A stretch of DNA of 46,321 nt from Deltaproteobacteria bacterium HGW-Deltaproteobacteria-14 (GTDB taxonomy: Bacteria > Myxococcota_A > UBA9042 > PHBI01): positions 1 to 46,321 of the forward strand of contig PHBI01000027.1 in NCBI GenBank assembly GCA_002841945.1, read 5' to 3'. Below the pieces are notes generated by a model. It searched no databases, was not told the DNA's origin, and saw only the letters and a program-made list of their open reading frames with translations. Position numbers and translations under genes: made by a program. Each line of letters opens with the position of its first letter. The stretch's first letter is position 1. Of this stretch, positions 8,757 through 19,044 are shown piece by piece.

Positions 8757-8816
8757 GGGTCGACCTTAGCCTTCGGGCGCGGCGCCGACAACCGCAGCCA
8801 AGTCAGCGCCAGCGGG

Positions 8817-10918
<2,102 letters not shown>

Positions 10919-11103
10919 GGGCCGCCTCCTGCTGGATGAATCGCCGTTCAGTCCCGGAGGATCCTCTGAAGTCCGCGGCGTTGCAAGCAATGAGCCGCCG
11001 GATGGGCCGCGCGCCAGGCCGGTGAGGGGTGATCACGTGCGAACGGCGCTCGCCGGGGACGAGGAGACGTGGTTAACCTGTCGGTCCAGTCTTGGAGGGA
11101 CAC

Positions 11104-11892
11104 ATGGAACGACGTCATGTCGCGGTGGTGACCGGGGCGAACCGGGGGCTCGGGCGGGCGGTGGCGAAGGCGCTGGCGGAGCGCGGCTATCGCGTCGTGG
11201 GCACGGTCCGCGACCCGGCGACCGGGGCCGCCATGCGCGATCGCTTCGCCGCGGACGGGCTCAGCTTCGACGCCGTGGCGGTCGACGTCACGGCCCCCGA
11301 CGCCGGGGCTCGGCTCGCGGCGGCGGTGCCCGAGGGGCTCGACGTCCTCGTGAACAACGCCGCCGTCACCTTCGACGGCTTCGACCTCGGCGTGGTCGAT
11401 CGCACCCTGGCCGCCAACTGGTACGGCGCCGCCGCGGTGGTCGAGGCGCTGCTGCCGGCGCTGCGCGAGGGAGGGCGCGTCGTCAACGTGTCGAGCGGGA
11501 TGGCCGACGAGGCCAGCCTGCCCGCGGCGCTGCGGGCGCACTTTCACGACGCCGCCCCCGAGCGCGCTGGGATCGACGCCCTCGTCAGCGCGTTCCGCGA
11601 CGGCGTCGCGGCTAGCGGGGAGCCGCCGGAGGGCTGGCCGCGCTCGGCCTACCGGGTCAGCAAGCTGGCGCTCAACGCGTTCACCCGCCACGTGGCCCGC
11701 GCGGTCGCCGACGACCCGCGCGGGCTCCGGGTCAACGCCGTGTGTCCGGGGTGGTGCCGCACCGGGATGGGTGGCCCGGCGGCGCCGCGCTCCGTCGCGC
11801 AGGGGACGGCCAGCATCCTGTGGGGGACCGAGGTCCCCGTCGGCGGCCCCTCTGGCGGCTTCTTCCGCGACGGCCGCGCGGCGCAGTGGTAG
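11104..11892 (+). CDS. Short-chain dehydrogenase/reductase, carbonyl reductase-like
   Basis: A 262-residue NAD(P)-dependent oxidoreductase. TGANRGLG near the N-terminus is the cofactor loop, NNAA follows, VNVSSGM holds the catalytic Ser, and YRVSK gives the Tyr and Lys. The C-terminus (VCPGWCRTGMGG, then a late FFRDGRAAQW) is characteristic of the CBR1-like branch, which reduces ketones and aldehydes; the longer stretch before the catalytic Tyr also fits. The ATG is preceded by GGAGGG at five bases. The gene is alone on the plus strand, divergent from the MoxR cluster and convergent with the TPR lipoprotein gene. Substrate unknown. Confidence 0.9.
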   Translation: MERRHVAVVTGANRGLGRAVAKALAERGYRVVGTVRDPATGAAMRDRFAADGLSFDAVAVDVTAPDAGARLAAAVPEGLDVLVNNAAVTFDGFDLGVVDRTLAANWYGAAAVVEALLPALREGGRVVNVSSGMADEASLPAALRAHFHDAAPERAGIDALVSAFRDGVAASGEPPEGWPRSAYRVSKLALNAFTRHVARAVADDPRGLRVNAVCPGWCRTGMGGPAAPRSVAQGTASILWGTEVPVGGPSGGFFRDGRAAQW

Positions 11893-11931
11893 CGGGCTGG
11901 CCCCGGCGCAGACCGGGCGCGCACGACCGGG

Positions 11932-13239
11932 TCAAGGCTGGACGGCGGCGCTGGCGTCTTCGACGCTGAGCGTCTTCACGTAGCCGAGCCAGCTGACGAT
12001 CTCGCGGGTGGCGTCGGCCGTCCGGGCCTCGCGCTGGGCGTCCTCGAACCAGCCGATCGCCTCCTTGTAGAGGTTGGCGCGGGCGAAGAGCTTGCCGACC
12101 TCGTAGGCCGGGAGCCAGCGCGTCGACTCGGGCCAGCTCCAGCGCGCGAGGTTCGCCGCCGCCTTCTTGAAGGCGATGAGCGCGTCGTTGGGCCGGTCGA
12201 GCTCGAGCAGCAGCTTGCCCATCCGCCACAGCGTCGTCGGCACCGCGACCTCCTTGGTCGCCTGCTGCCACAGCGCCAGCGCCTTGTCCGGCTCGCTGCG
12301 CGCCTGGGCCAGCGCGCCGAGGTTGTGGAGCACCGCGGGGTCGTCCGGACCGAGCGCGCGCGCCTGCTCGGTGGCGTCGGTGGCGCCTTCGAGGTCGCCG
12401 GCGTGCTTGAGCACGCACCCGAGGAGGTTCAGGCGCCGCCGCCGCGCGTGCTTGTCGCGGCCGGTCATCTTCAGCGCCTGGCGCGCGGCGTCCACCGCCG
12501 CGCCGGTCTCGCCGAGCTCGTCGAAGGCGTCCGCCAGGCGCTCCCACGAACCCGCCTCGGCTTGCAGGCCCAGCGACACCGCGGTCTGCAGCGACTCGAC
12601 CGCCTCCCCCCAGAGCTCGGCGGCCATCGCCGCCTCGCCGAGCACGCGCCAGGCCACGCCGAGCTCGGGCATCTGGTGCACCGCCAGCCGCGCCTCGTCG
12701 AGCGCCGTCCCGGTCTCTCCGAGCGCCAGCGCGAGGCGCGCCGCCAGCAGGTTCGCCGCCCCCTGGGTGTCCGCCCGCTCGGCGTAGCTCGCGATCTTGT
12801 GGCGGATGCGCTCCGCGATGTCCCCCCGCGCCTCGGCGTGCCCCTCGATGACCATGCTGCGCAGGGCGCCCAGCGCCGGCGCCGTGCTGTCGGGGCGCAG
12901 CTCCATCGCCTCGAGGTAGGCGACCCGCGCCTGCTCGAAGCGGCCGCTGTACAGGGCCGCCTCGCCGCGGATCATCGCGTCGCCGTACGCGTCCCGGGTC
13001 GCCGGGTCGTCCGCGGCGTCGTCCGCCCCGTGGCCCTCGATCTCCGGGGCTCGCCGGTTCGGCTGGGCCGACGGATCGCCCACCGGCCCGGTCGCCGCCT
13101 CGACCGGCGCGTCCACCGCGGCGGCGGGCGCGCTCACCCCGGCGACGTCGGAGCCGCCCGCGGGGCGGTCCCCACCACCGCACGCCGCCGCGCTCGCAAA
13201 AGCGCACAGGACAGCGACGGCGGCGCGTGTAGATGCCAT
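11932..13239 (-). CDS. TPR-repeat lipoprotein
   Basis: A 435-residue exported protein. The first 20 residues are a lipoprotein signal ending in ASAAAC with Cys20, followed by a Gly/Ala/Pro/Asp-rich linker to about residue 85. The rest is a series of helix-turn-helix units with TPR spacing (GEAALYSGRFEQARVAYLEA, AVLHNLGALAQARSEPDKAL, WRMGKLLLELDRPNDALIAF). TPR arrays usually scaffold protein complexes. The gene starts 50 bases after the end of the giant cysteine-rich lipoprotein gene on the same strand, so the two may be co-transcribed. No enzymatic motif is present. Confidence 0.82.
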   Translation of the reverse strand: MASTRAAVAVLCAFASAAACGGGDRPAGGSDVAGVSAPAAAVDAPVEAATGPVGDPSAQPNRRAPEIEGHGADDAADDPATRDAYGDAMIRGEAALYSGRFEQARVAYLEAMELRPDSTAPALGALRSMVIEGHAEARGDIAERIRHKIASYAERADTQGAANLLAARLALALGETGTALDEARLAVHQMPELGVAWRVLGEAAMAAELWGEAVESLQTAVSLGLQAEAGSWERLADAFDELGETGAAVDAARQALKMTGRDKHARRRRLNLLGCVLKHAGDLEGATDATEQARALGPDDPAVLHNLGALAQARSEPDKALALWQQATKEVAVPTTLWRMGKLLLELDRPNDALIAFKKAAANLARWSWPESTRWLPAYEVGKLFARANLYKEAIGWFEDAQREARTADATREIVSWLGYVKTLSVEDASAAVQP

Positions 13240-13289
13240 GACGGCGGGAGCATAGCGGCCCCCCGTCGGATTGCGAACCTGACGAGGCG

Positions 13290-16200
13290 TCACGGACAGA
13301 TCGCGAACACGCTGACGTCGTCGATGTAGACGCCCTCGCCGTCGTTGTCCTGCTCGTCGACGCTGTCGAAGGCGAACTGCACGCGGATCGTCCGCCCCGA
13401 CACCTGCGCGGGCAGGTCGATCGTGACCGGGATCCACTGCTGGCTGGTCCCAAAGCCCAGGCTCGTCCGCTCCCACACCGTGAAGGCGTTGCCGCCGACG
13501 ATGATCCGGGCGCTCAGGAGGTCGTCGAAGGGGAAGTTGTCGACGTCGAGCCACACGTTGAAGGTCAGCCGCGGGTTGTGCGCGCTCGTCGGGATGACGA
13601 TGTCCTTGGAGGTCGCCGTGCCGAAGGTCCGCGTCCCGCTGTCGAAGTCGTGGGTCGCCGGGTTGCCGTAATAGAGCGCGAAGGGGGGCGTGAACACCTG
13701 GCCGTTGTAGGCGCGCCAGCGGACCTGCGAGCCGTCTCCCTGCACGGTGAAGGTCGTCAGCGCCGAGAGCGAGAAGTGCTCGGTGAAGAAGGCGCCCGCC
13801 TGGCAGCAGCTCGGGTCGCTCAGGTTGGCGCCGTGGCGGCAGGTGCCGTTGGGCTGGCAGATGTCGCTCGTGCAGCTGTCGCCGTCCGAGCAGTCCCCGG
13901 CGGTCTGGCAGCAGCCGCCGGTGTCGATGAAGACGCAGCTGTGGCTCGCCTGGTCGCACGCGTCGCTGGTGCACGCGCGGCCGTCGTCGCACTCGCCGTC
14001 GTCGACGCAGCAGTTCTCGAGCAGCGCGTTCTGGCACTTGCCGGCGACGCAGGCGTCGGCGGTGCAGGCGTAGGCGTCGTCGCAGTCGGCGGTCGTCTCG
14101 CAGCAGCCGGGGATGGGCTGCGCCTGGCACACGCTCGCGATGCAGCGGTCGTTGGTGCAGGCGTCGCCGTCGTTGCACTCGAAGTCGCTGTTGCACAGGC
14201 TCACCGGCTCGCACAGCGAGCGGATCAGGACGTCGTCGACGAAGATCCCCTCGGTGTCGTTGAGCAGGTTGTCGTCGGCCTCGAAGCGGAACCGGAGGCG
14301 GATCGTCTGCCCCGCCCACGGGGTCAGGTTGAGCTTGGTCGCGACCCAGCTGCGGTAGCTCGAGCCGGGGATGGCCGTCTTGCTCCACACCGTCGTCGGC
14401 GCGCTCCCGCCGACGAGCACGTCGATGAAGAACGGGTCGAAGTTCTGGAACTGCTCGATGTCGAGCCACACACGGAAGCTCATCTCGATGCCGGGCGCCG
14501 TCGGGAGCGCGATCGACGGCGTCGTGGCGTAGGCCTTGGGGACGCCGCCGTCGTTGTAGTTGCCGGCGGCGGGGTTGCCCATGTAGAGCGCGCTCGGCGG
14601 CGAGGTGGAGCGCCGGGTCGAGACCCACCAGGTCACCGCGCCCGCGGTCTGCGCCGGCTCGATGGTCCAGCCCGCGAGGCCGCCGGCCGGGAACGCGTAG
14701 CTCTTGACGGTCGCCTCCTGGCAGCAGTCGGGATCGGGCTGCGACACGCACTGGTGCTGGTTCGGATCGCAGCGCCAGTCGGTGCAGTCGACGTCCGCGG
14801 GGCAGTCGGCGTCGCTCGCGCAGCAGCCCGCGGCGGCGGTGTGACGGCAGCCCCCGTCGGCGCCGCAGACGTCGTCGGTGCACGGGTCGCCGTCGTCGCA
14901 CAGCCGGCCGTCCGGCCCGATCTCGCAGCAGTCGTCGAAGATGCACTGGCCGTCGGGCAGGCACGTCCCCTGCGCGCACAGCGGCTGGACGCAGTCGGCG
15001 TCGCTCGCGCAGCAGCTGTCGCTCGGGCTGTGGACGCAGGTCCCGCCGGCGCAGCCGTCGCTGGTGCAGGGGTCGCCGTCGTTGCACTGCGCGGCGCTGG
15101 TGCAGCAGCCGGGGATCGGGGCGAACACGCAGCCCACCTGGGGGTCGCAGCTGTCGCTGGTGCAGGCGTTGTTGTCGTTGCAGCCGATCTGCTGGTTGAA
15201 GCACACCCCGACCTGCCCGTAGCAGGTGTCGTTCGTGCAGGCGTTGTTGTCGACGCAGTCGGAGTCGTTGTCGCAGCAGCCGAAGATGACGTTGATGCGG
15301 CAGGTCCCGTTCGGCCCGCAGCGGTTGGTGGTGCACGGGTTGCCGTCCTCGCAGTCGGCGTCGACCTGGCAGTCCGGCTGGCACCCCGGCAGCGGCAGGA
15401 AGGTGTGGGTGCACACGCCGTTGTCGCACTGGTCGAAGGTGCAGGAGTCGCCATCACCGCACTGCGAATTCGCGGTGCAGCATCCGGGGATCGGGGCGTG
15501 GTCGCACGCGCCGGTGAAGGAGTTGCAGGTGTCGCTGGTGCACGCGTTATTGTCGTCGCACAGCGCGAGATCGCAGCCGCCGCAGGCCTCGCTGCTGATG
15601 GGCACGTGGCTGCACGCGCCGGTCGCGAGGTCGCAGCGGTCGTCGGTGCACGGGTCCCCGTCGCCGCACTGGGCGTTGGACTCGCAGCAGCCGGGGATCG
15701 GGAGGTTGAGGCACGCGCCGGCAGAGCACATGTCCTGGGTGCAGGCGCGCCCGTCGTCGCACTGGGCGCTGGTCTGGCAATCGGGGCCGCAGCCCGGGAG
15801 GCCGGGGTCGAACAGGTGCGTGCAGACGCCGTCGGGCCCGCAGCGGTCCACGGTGCAGGGGTCGCCGCTGATGCACTGGAGGTCGTTCTGACACTCGGGC
15901 AGGCAGCCCGGGATGTTGGGGTCGAGCTCGTGGGTGCAGGTCCCCTGGGCGGTGCAGCGGTCCTGGGTGCAGACGTCGCCGTCGTCGCACTGGGAGTCGT
16001 TCTGACACTCGGTGACGCAGCCGGGGATGTTGGGGTTGAGCTGGTGGGTGCAGACGCCCTGGGGGGTGCAGCGGTCCTGGGTGCAGGGGTCGCCGTCGGC
16101 GCACTGGAAGTTGTTCTGGCACTCGGGGGAGCAGCCCGGGGCGCCCGGGTCCGGGATGTGTACGCACTGACCGTCGGGGGCGCACAGATCAAAGGTGCAC

Positions 16201-18731
16201 GGGTCGTCGTCGGCGCACTGGTCGTCACCCTGACAGCCACAGCCGGGGAGGCCGGGATCGAGGGCGTGCTGACACTGGCCGGTCGACGAGCAGGAGTCCG
16301 CGGTGCAGGGATCGCCGTCTTGGCACTGCGCGTCGCTCTGGCAGCTCGCGCAGCCGGGGATGAGCTGGTTGATGCAGACGCCGAAGTCGGTGAAGCACTG
16401 GTCGACGGTGCAGGCGTCGCCGTCGTCGCACTGGCCGTCCGCCTGGCAGCAGCCGGGCTCGGGCTCGTGGACACACTGCCCGTTGTCACAGCGGTCGTTG
16501 GTGCAGACGAGGCCGTCCTGACACTGACCGTCGTTCTGGCACTGGGGCACGCAGCCGGGGGCGTCGTTGGGGATGTTGAGGCAGGCGCCGAGATCGGGGT
16601 CGCAGAAGTCGTCGGTGCAGACGTTGGCGTCGTCACAGGTCACGGGGGCGAACCCGCAGACGCCGCTCTGGCAGGTGCGGAGCGTACACGGCGGGCCGGA
16701 GGGGCAGGTGGCCGGGGTGGTGCACTGGCCGCCGCCGCAGACCGCGGTGATGGTCACGTCGTCGGCGAGGAAGCCGAAGCCAGAGGCGCGGCTCGAGTCG
16801 GTGGCCTGGTAGACGAAGCGCAGCTGCACGGCCTGCCCCGCGAGCCCGCTGAGCGCCTGGCTGCTGGGGTTGATGAGCGTGTAGCGCGGGGTCTGAGCGC
16901 TGAGCTGCCACAGCACGACGGTCTGCCCCGCGGAGCCGACGGCCACGAGCCGGATCTGGTCGGTCGGCTGGCCGCCGTCGATCGCCACGTAGCCCTGGAA
17001 GCTCACGGTGATGGACTGCGCGGTGCCGGGCAGGTTCACGAAGGGCGCGGCGGCGATGGCGGTCATCGGGAAGCCCGGGTCGGCCGCCGGGCCGGCGTCG
17101 GGGTTGCCGAAGTACAGCGCGCGCGAGCCGCCGGCGCCCTGGACCTGCACGCGATACCAGCCGTAGCCGGCGACCGCGTTGTCGAAGCTCCAGCCCTGGT
17201 TGGACTGCTGGAAGTCCCAGCTGGCGACGTCGGGCTGGCACTCGCAGCCGGGGCCGACGCAGCAGCCGGGGATGAGCTCGTGGAGGCAGGCGCCGCCGAT
17301 GCAGCTGTCGGCGGTGCAGGGGTCGCCGTCGTCGCAGGGCACGACCCGCGGGACGAGGGTGCACTGGCGCTGGACGCAGCGCGACGCGAGGTTGCAGGGG
17401 TCGGGGCTCGGGCCGCACTCGTCGTCGGTCAAACAACAGTTCGAGCGCACCGTCACGCCGCAGCGGTTGTCCTGGCAGGTCGCGTCGAAGCACCCGGTCG
17501 GGGGCGGGCAGTCCGCCACGCTGCGGCAGCACCCGGGGACGTCCTGGTAGCCACAGCTGCCGTCGCTCTGGCAGCGGCCCGCGACGCAGGGGTCGCCGGA
17601 GACGCACTGGAGGTCGCTCACACACCCGCTGTGGCCGCAGGCGGCGCGGGCCGACAGGTCGTCGACGAGGATCCCGAGCAGGCTCGCGTCGGTCGTGATC
17701 GCGTTGGCCTGGTAGCTGAGCACCAGGCGCGCCTCGCCGCCGCGGGGGATGGGGAGGCTCGCCTTGATGGGGAACCAGTCGCGCAGCGGCGCCCCCGAGG
17801 CCGACCAGACGACGAGCTGCTCGCCGTTCGGGTAGCGCAGCAGCAGCGACAGCGGCGGGTTGGGGCCGGCGTCGAGGTAGAGGCGGAGCTTGACCTCGAG
17901 GGTGTCGCCGCCGACGACCGCGCCGAGCCGGAAGCTCGCCTCGGCGCGCACGGGCACCGCGCTGACCAGGTTGTAGGCGCTCGGGTTGCCCAGGTAGAAC
18001 GCCATCGGCGGCGAGGGCGCGAGGTCGAAGTCGATCGCCGACCACGCGACGGTGGCGGAGGTCGAGCTCGCCTGGAACTGCGGCGGTGGCGAGAAGCGGG
18101 TGTCGATCACCTTGGGTGCGGTGCAGCATCCGGCGGCGCCGTTGTCGCTGTAGCCGCACACGCCGTTGGCGCAGCGCTGGTCGGTGCAGGGGTCGGCGTC
18201 GTCGCAGTCGGTCGGGCTGACGCAGCAGTTCTCGAGGCGGTCGAAGCGGCAGGCGCCGCGCTCGTCGCAGCGCCCCTGGGTGCAGGCGGGGGCGATGGAC
18301 TGGCAGTCGCTGTCGAGCTGGCACGGGGGGCAGGTGTCGAGCTGCACGCAGGCCTCGCCGGGGACGGGGCAACTGACCGCGATGCAGGGATTCGTCGAGC
18401 CCGGGCAGTCGCTGACGGTCTCGCAGCAGTCGGCCTTGCGTCCGGCGAAGCAGACCCCGCGTGCGGCGTCGCACAGCGGGACCTCGCAGGGGCGGAGCGC
18501 CCCGAGGACGTCGACGCACTGCGCGTTGGTGGTGCAGCCGGCGTCGATCCCGTCGGGGACGTCGATGGGGGTGCTGTCGGCGTCGTCGGCGACGTCGCCG
18601 ACGGTGTCCTGGGGGACGTCGCCGTCGGCGGGGGCGTCGAAGTTGCCCGTGACCTCCGAGTCGACGCACCCGCCAACGGTGGCGAGGGAGGCGATCGAGA
18701 CGACGAGGAGGAGGGACTTGGCGGCGCGCAT
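13290..18731 (-). CDS. Giant cysteine-rich surface lipoprotein with four MAM-like modules
   Basis: An 1813-residue lipoprotein. The signal ends in the lipobox TVGGC and an acidic tether containing VPDGIDAG follows. About 32 six-cysteine repeats of roughly 30-38 residues (pattern CxxDxxCxDGDPCTxDxC, then CxHxxxPGCC) resemble the Myxococcus cysteine-rich repeat family. They sit in four blocks separated by four beta-sandwich modules of about 160 residues (near 207-364, 503-664, 1338-1505 and 1647-1813). The modules share ALYxGNP early, FxVWLD in the middle and VDD near the end, like MAM or jelly-roll adhesion domains. The last module forms the C-terminus. A surface adhesion or matrix role is inferred; no catalytic residues are visible. 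Folding would need very many disulfides. The ATG is preceded by GGAGG at six bases. Upstream in-frame codons to 18980 are not a credible extension. Confidence 0.9.
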   Translation of the reverse strand: MRAAKSLLLVVSIASLATVGGCVDSEVTGNFDAPADGDVPQDTVGDVADDADSTPIDVPDGIDAGCTTNAQCVDVLGALRPCEVPLCDAARGVCFAGRKADCCETVSDCPGSTNPCIAVSCPVPGEACVQLDTCPPCQLDSDCQSIAPACTQGRCDERGACRFDRLENCCVSPTDCDDADPCTDQRCANGVCGYSDNGAAGCCTAPKVIDTRFSPPPQFQASSTSATVAWSAIDFDLAPSPPMAFYLGNPSAYNLVSAVPVRAEASFRLGAVVGGDTLEVKLRLYLDAGPNPPLSLLLRYPNGEQLVVWSASGAPLRDWFPIKASLPIPRGGEARLVLSYQANAITTDASLLGILVDDLSARAACGHSGCVSDLQCVSGDPCVAGRCQSDGSCGYQDVPGCCRSVADCPPPTGCFDATCQDNRCGVTVRSNCCLTDDECGPSPDPCNLASRCVQRQCTLVPRVVPCDDGDPCTADSCIGGACLHELIPGCCVGPGCECQPDVASWDFQQSNQGWSFDNAVAGYGWYRVQVQGAGGSRALYFGNPDAGPAADPGFPMTAIAAAPFVNLPGTAQSITVSFQGYVAIDGGQPTDQIRLVAVGSAGQTVVLWQLSAQTPRYTLINPSSQALSGLAGQAVQLRFVYQATDSSRASGFGFLADDVTITAVCGGGQCTTPATCPSGPPCTLRTCQSGVCGFAPVTCDDANVCTDDFCDPDLGACLNIPNDAPGCVPQCQNDGQCQDGLVCTNDRCDNGQCVHEPEPGCCQADGQCDDGDACTVDQCFTDFGVCINQLIPGCASCQSDAQCQDGDPCTADSCSSTGQCQHALDPGLPGCGCQGDDQCADDDPCTFDLCAPDGQCVHIPDPGAPGCSPECQNNFQCADGDPCTQDRCTPQGVCTHQLNPNIPGCVTECQNDSQCDDGDVCTQDRCTAQGTCTHELDPNIPGCLPECQNDLQCISGDPCTVDRCGPDGVCTHLFDPGLPGCGPDCQTSAQCDDGRACTQDMCSAGACLNLPIPGCCESNAQCGDGDPCTDDRCDLATGACSHVPISSEACGGCDLALCDDNNACTSDTCNSFTGACDHAPIPGCCTANSQCGDGDSCTFDQCDNGVCTHTFLPLPGCQPDCQVDADCEDGNPCTTNRCGPNGTCRINVIFGCCDNDSDCVDNNACTNDTCYGQVGVCFNQQIGCNDNNACTSDSCDPQVGCVFAPIPGCCTSAAQCNDGDPCTSDGCAGGTCVHSPSDSCCASDADCVQPLCAQGTCLPDGQCIFDDCCEIGPDGRLCDDGDPCTDDVCGADGGCRHTAAAGCCASDADCPADVDCTDWRCDPNQHQCVSQPDPDCCQEATVKSYAFPAGGLAGWTIEPAQTAGAVTWWVSTRRSTSPPSALYMGNPAAGNYNDGGVPKAYATTPSIALPTAPGIEMSFRVWLDIEQFQNFDPFFIDVLVGGSAPTTVWSKTAIPGSSYRSWVATKLNLTPWAGQTIRLRFRFEADDNLLNDTEGIFVDDVLIRSLCEPVSLCNSDFECNDGDACTNDRCIASVCQAQPIPGCCETTADCDDAYACTADACVAGKCQNALLENCCVDDGECDDGRACTSDACDQASHSCVFIDTGGCCQTAGDCSDGDSCTSDICQPNGTCRHGANLSDPSCCQAGAFFTEHFSLSALTTFTVQGDGSQVRWRAYNGQVFTPPFALYYGNPATHDFDSGTRTFGTATSKDIVIPTSAHNPRLTFNVWLDVDNFPFDDLLSARIIVGGNAFTVWERTSLGFGTSQQWIPVTIDLPAQVSGRTIRVQFAFDSVDEQDNDGEGVYIDDVSVFAICP

Positions 18732-18893
18732 CGCGGGCCTCCGCTGGCCGGGGTGAGCGAGCGGGCAGTATACCGGCGCGCGAGACTCGTGACACGTGTT
18801 TCGCGGGCAGGGGCGCGGCGGCGGGGCGAAAGGGGGCGTGGCCGGGGCGACCGCCCGGGGTTCGCAATGACGGTCGTCGCTGTGTACGGCTAG
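18732..18893. other. Non-coding stretch upstream of the cysteine-rich lipoprotein gene
   Basis: Together with the monooxygenase remnant this makes a gap of just over 300 bases between two minus-strand genes. I see no RNA gene and no clear promoter. The GC-rich sequence presumably carries the promoter of the cysteine-rich gene, whose ribosome site is at its left end. Confidence 0.4.
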
Positions 18894-19037
18894 CCGCCGC
18901 GCTCGTTGGCCAGCACCGGCGAGGGCGTGGCGAGCCCATCCAGTTGCGAGTTCGACAACCCCAACAGCGACGCGGTCCACTTCGGGACGAGCTTCAACGA
19001 CGAGATGTGCTTCATGTGGCTCTACTACCTGCAGTAG
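18894..19037 (+). pseudogene. C-terminal remnant of a copper type II ascorbate-dependent monooxygenase
   Basis: A short plus-strand frame follows a TAG at 18891-18893 and ends in TAG at 19035-19037. Its last 30 residues read CEFDNPNSD, then VHFGTSFNDEMCFMWLYY. This matches the end of the Cu2_monooxygenase C-terminal domain (peptidylglycine/dopamine monooxygenase fold), where DEMC carries the methionine ligand of the CuM site and is followed by an aromatic YY. Nothing upstream encodes the rest of the domain, and the histidine ligands are absent. It is therefore best read as the tail of a gene lost by deletion or rearrangement. It lies only 7 bases from the end of the oppositely oriented VWA lipoprotein gene. 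Similarity is by recognition, not by search. Confidence 0.65.
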
Positions 19038-19044
19038 GCCGCCG

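Noticed and set aside
10919..10990. Extending the MoxR ATPase to a TTG at 10990
   Set aside because: The extra 24 residues are Ser/Arg/Pro-rich and unlike the family, while the GTG at 10918 has AGGAGG at ideal spacing.
14710..16740. About 100-base periodicity that could suggest a CRISPR-like or satellite array
   Set aside because: The units differ in sequence and length, stay in one reading frame and encode the six-cysteine protein repeats. There are no identical repeats with unique spacers.
13578..18893. A 1771-codon open frame antisense to the cysteine-rich lipoprotein gene
   Set aside because: Its translation is Ala/Val/Gly/Asp low complexity with no domain or signal. Lack of stops follows from GC-rich codon use and the repeated DGDPCT coding units on the other strand.
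18732..18980. Extending the cysteine-rich lipoprotein upstream to 18980
   Set aside because: The internal ATG at 18731 has a good ribosome site and begins a classical lipoprotein signal. The extension would bury the signal and overlap the monooxygenase remnant.
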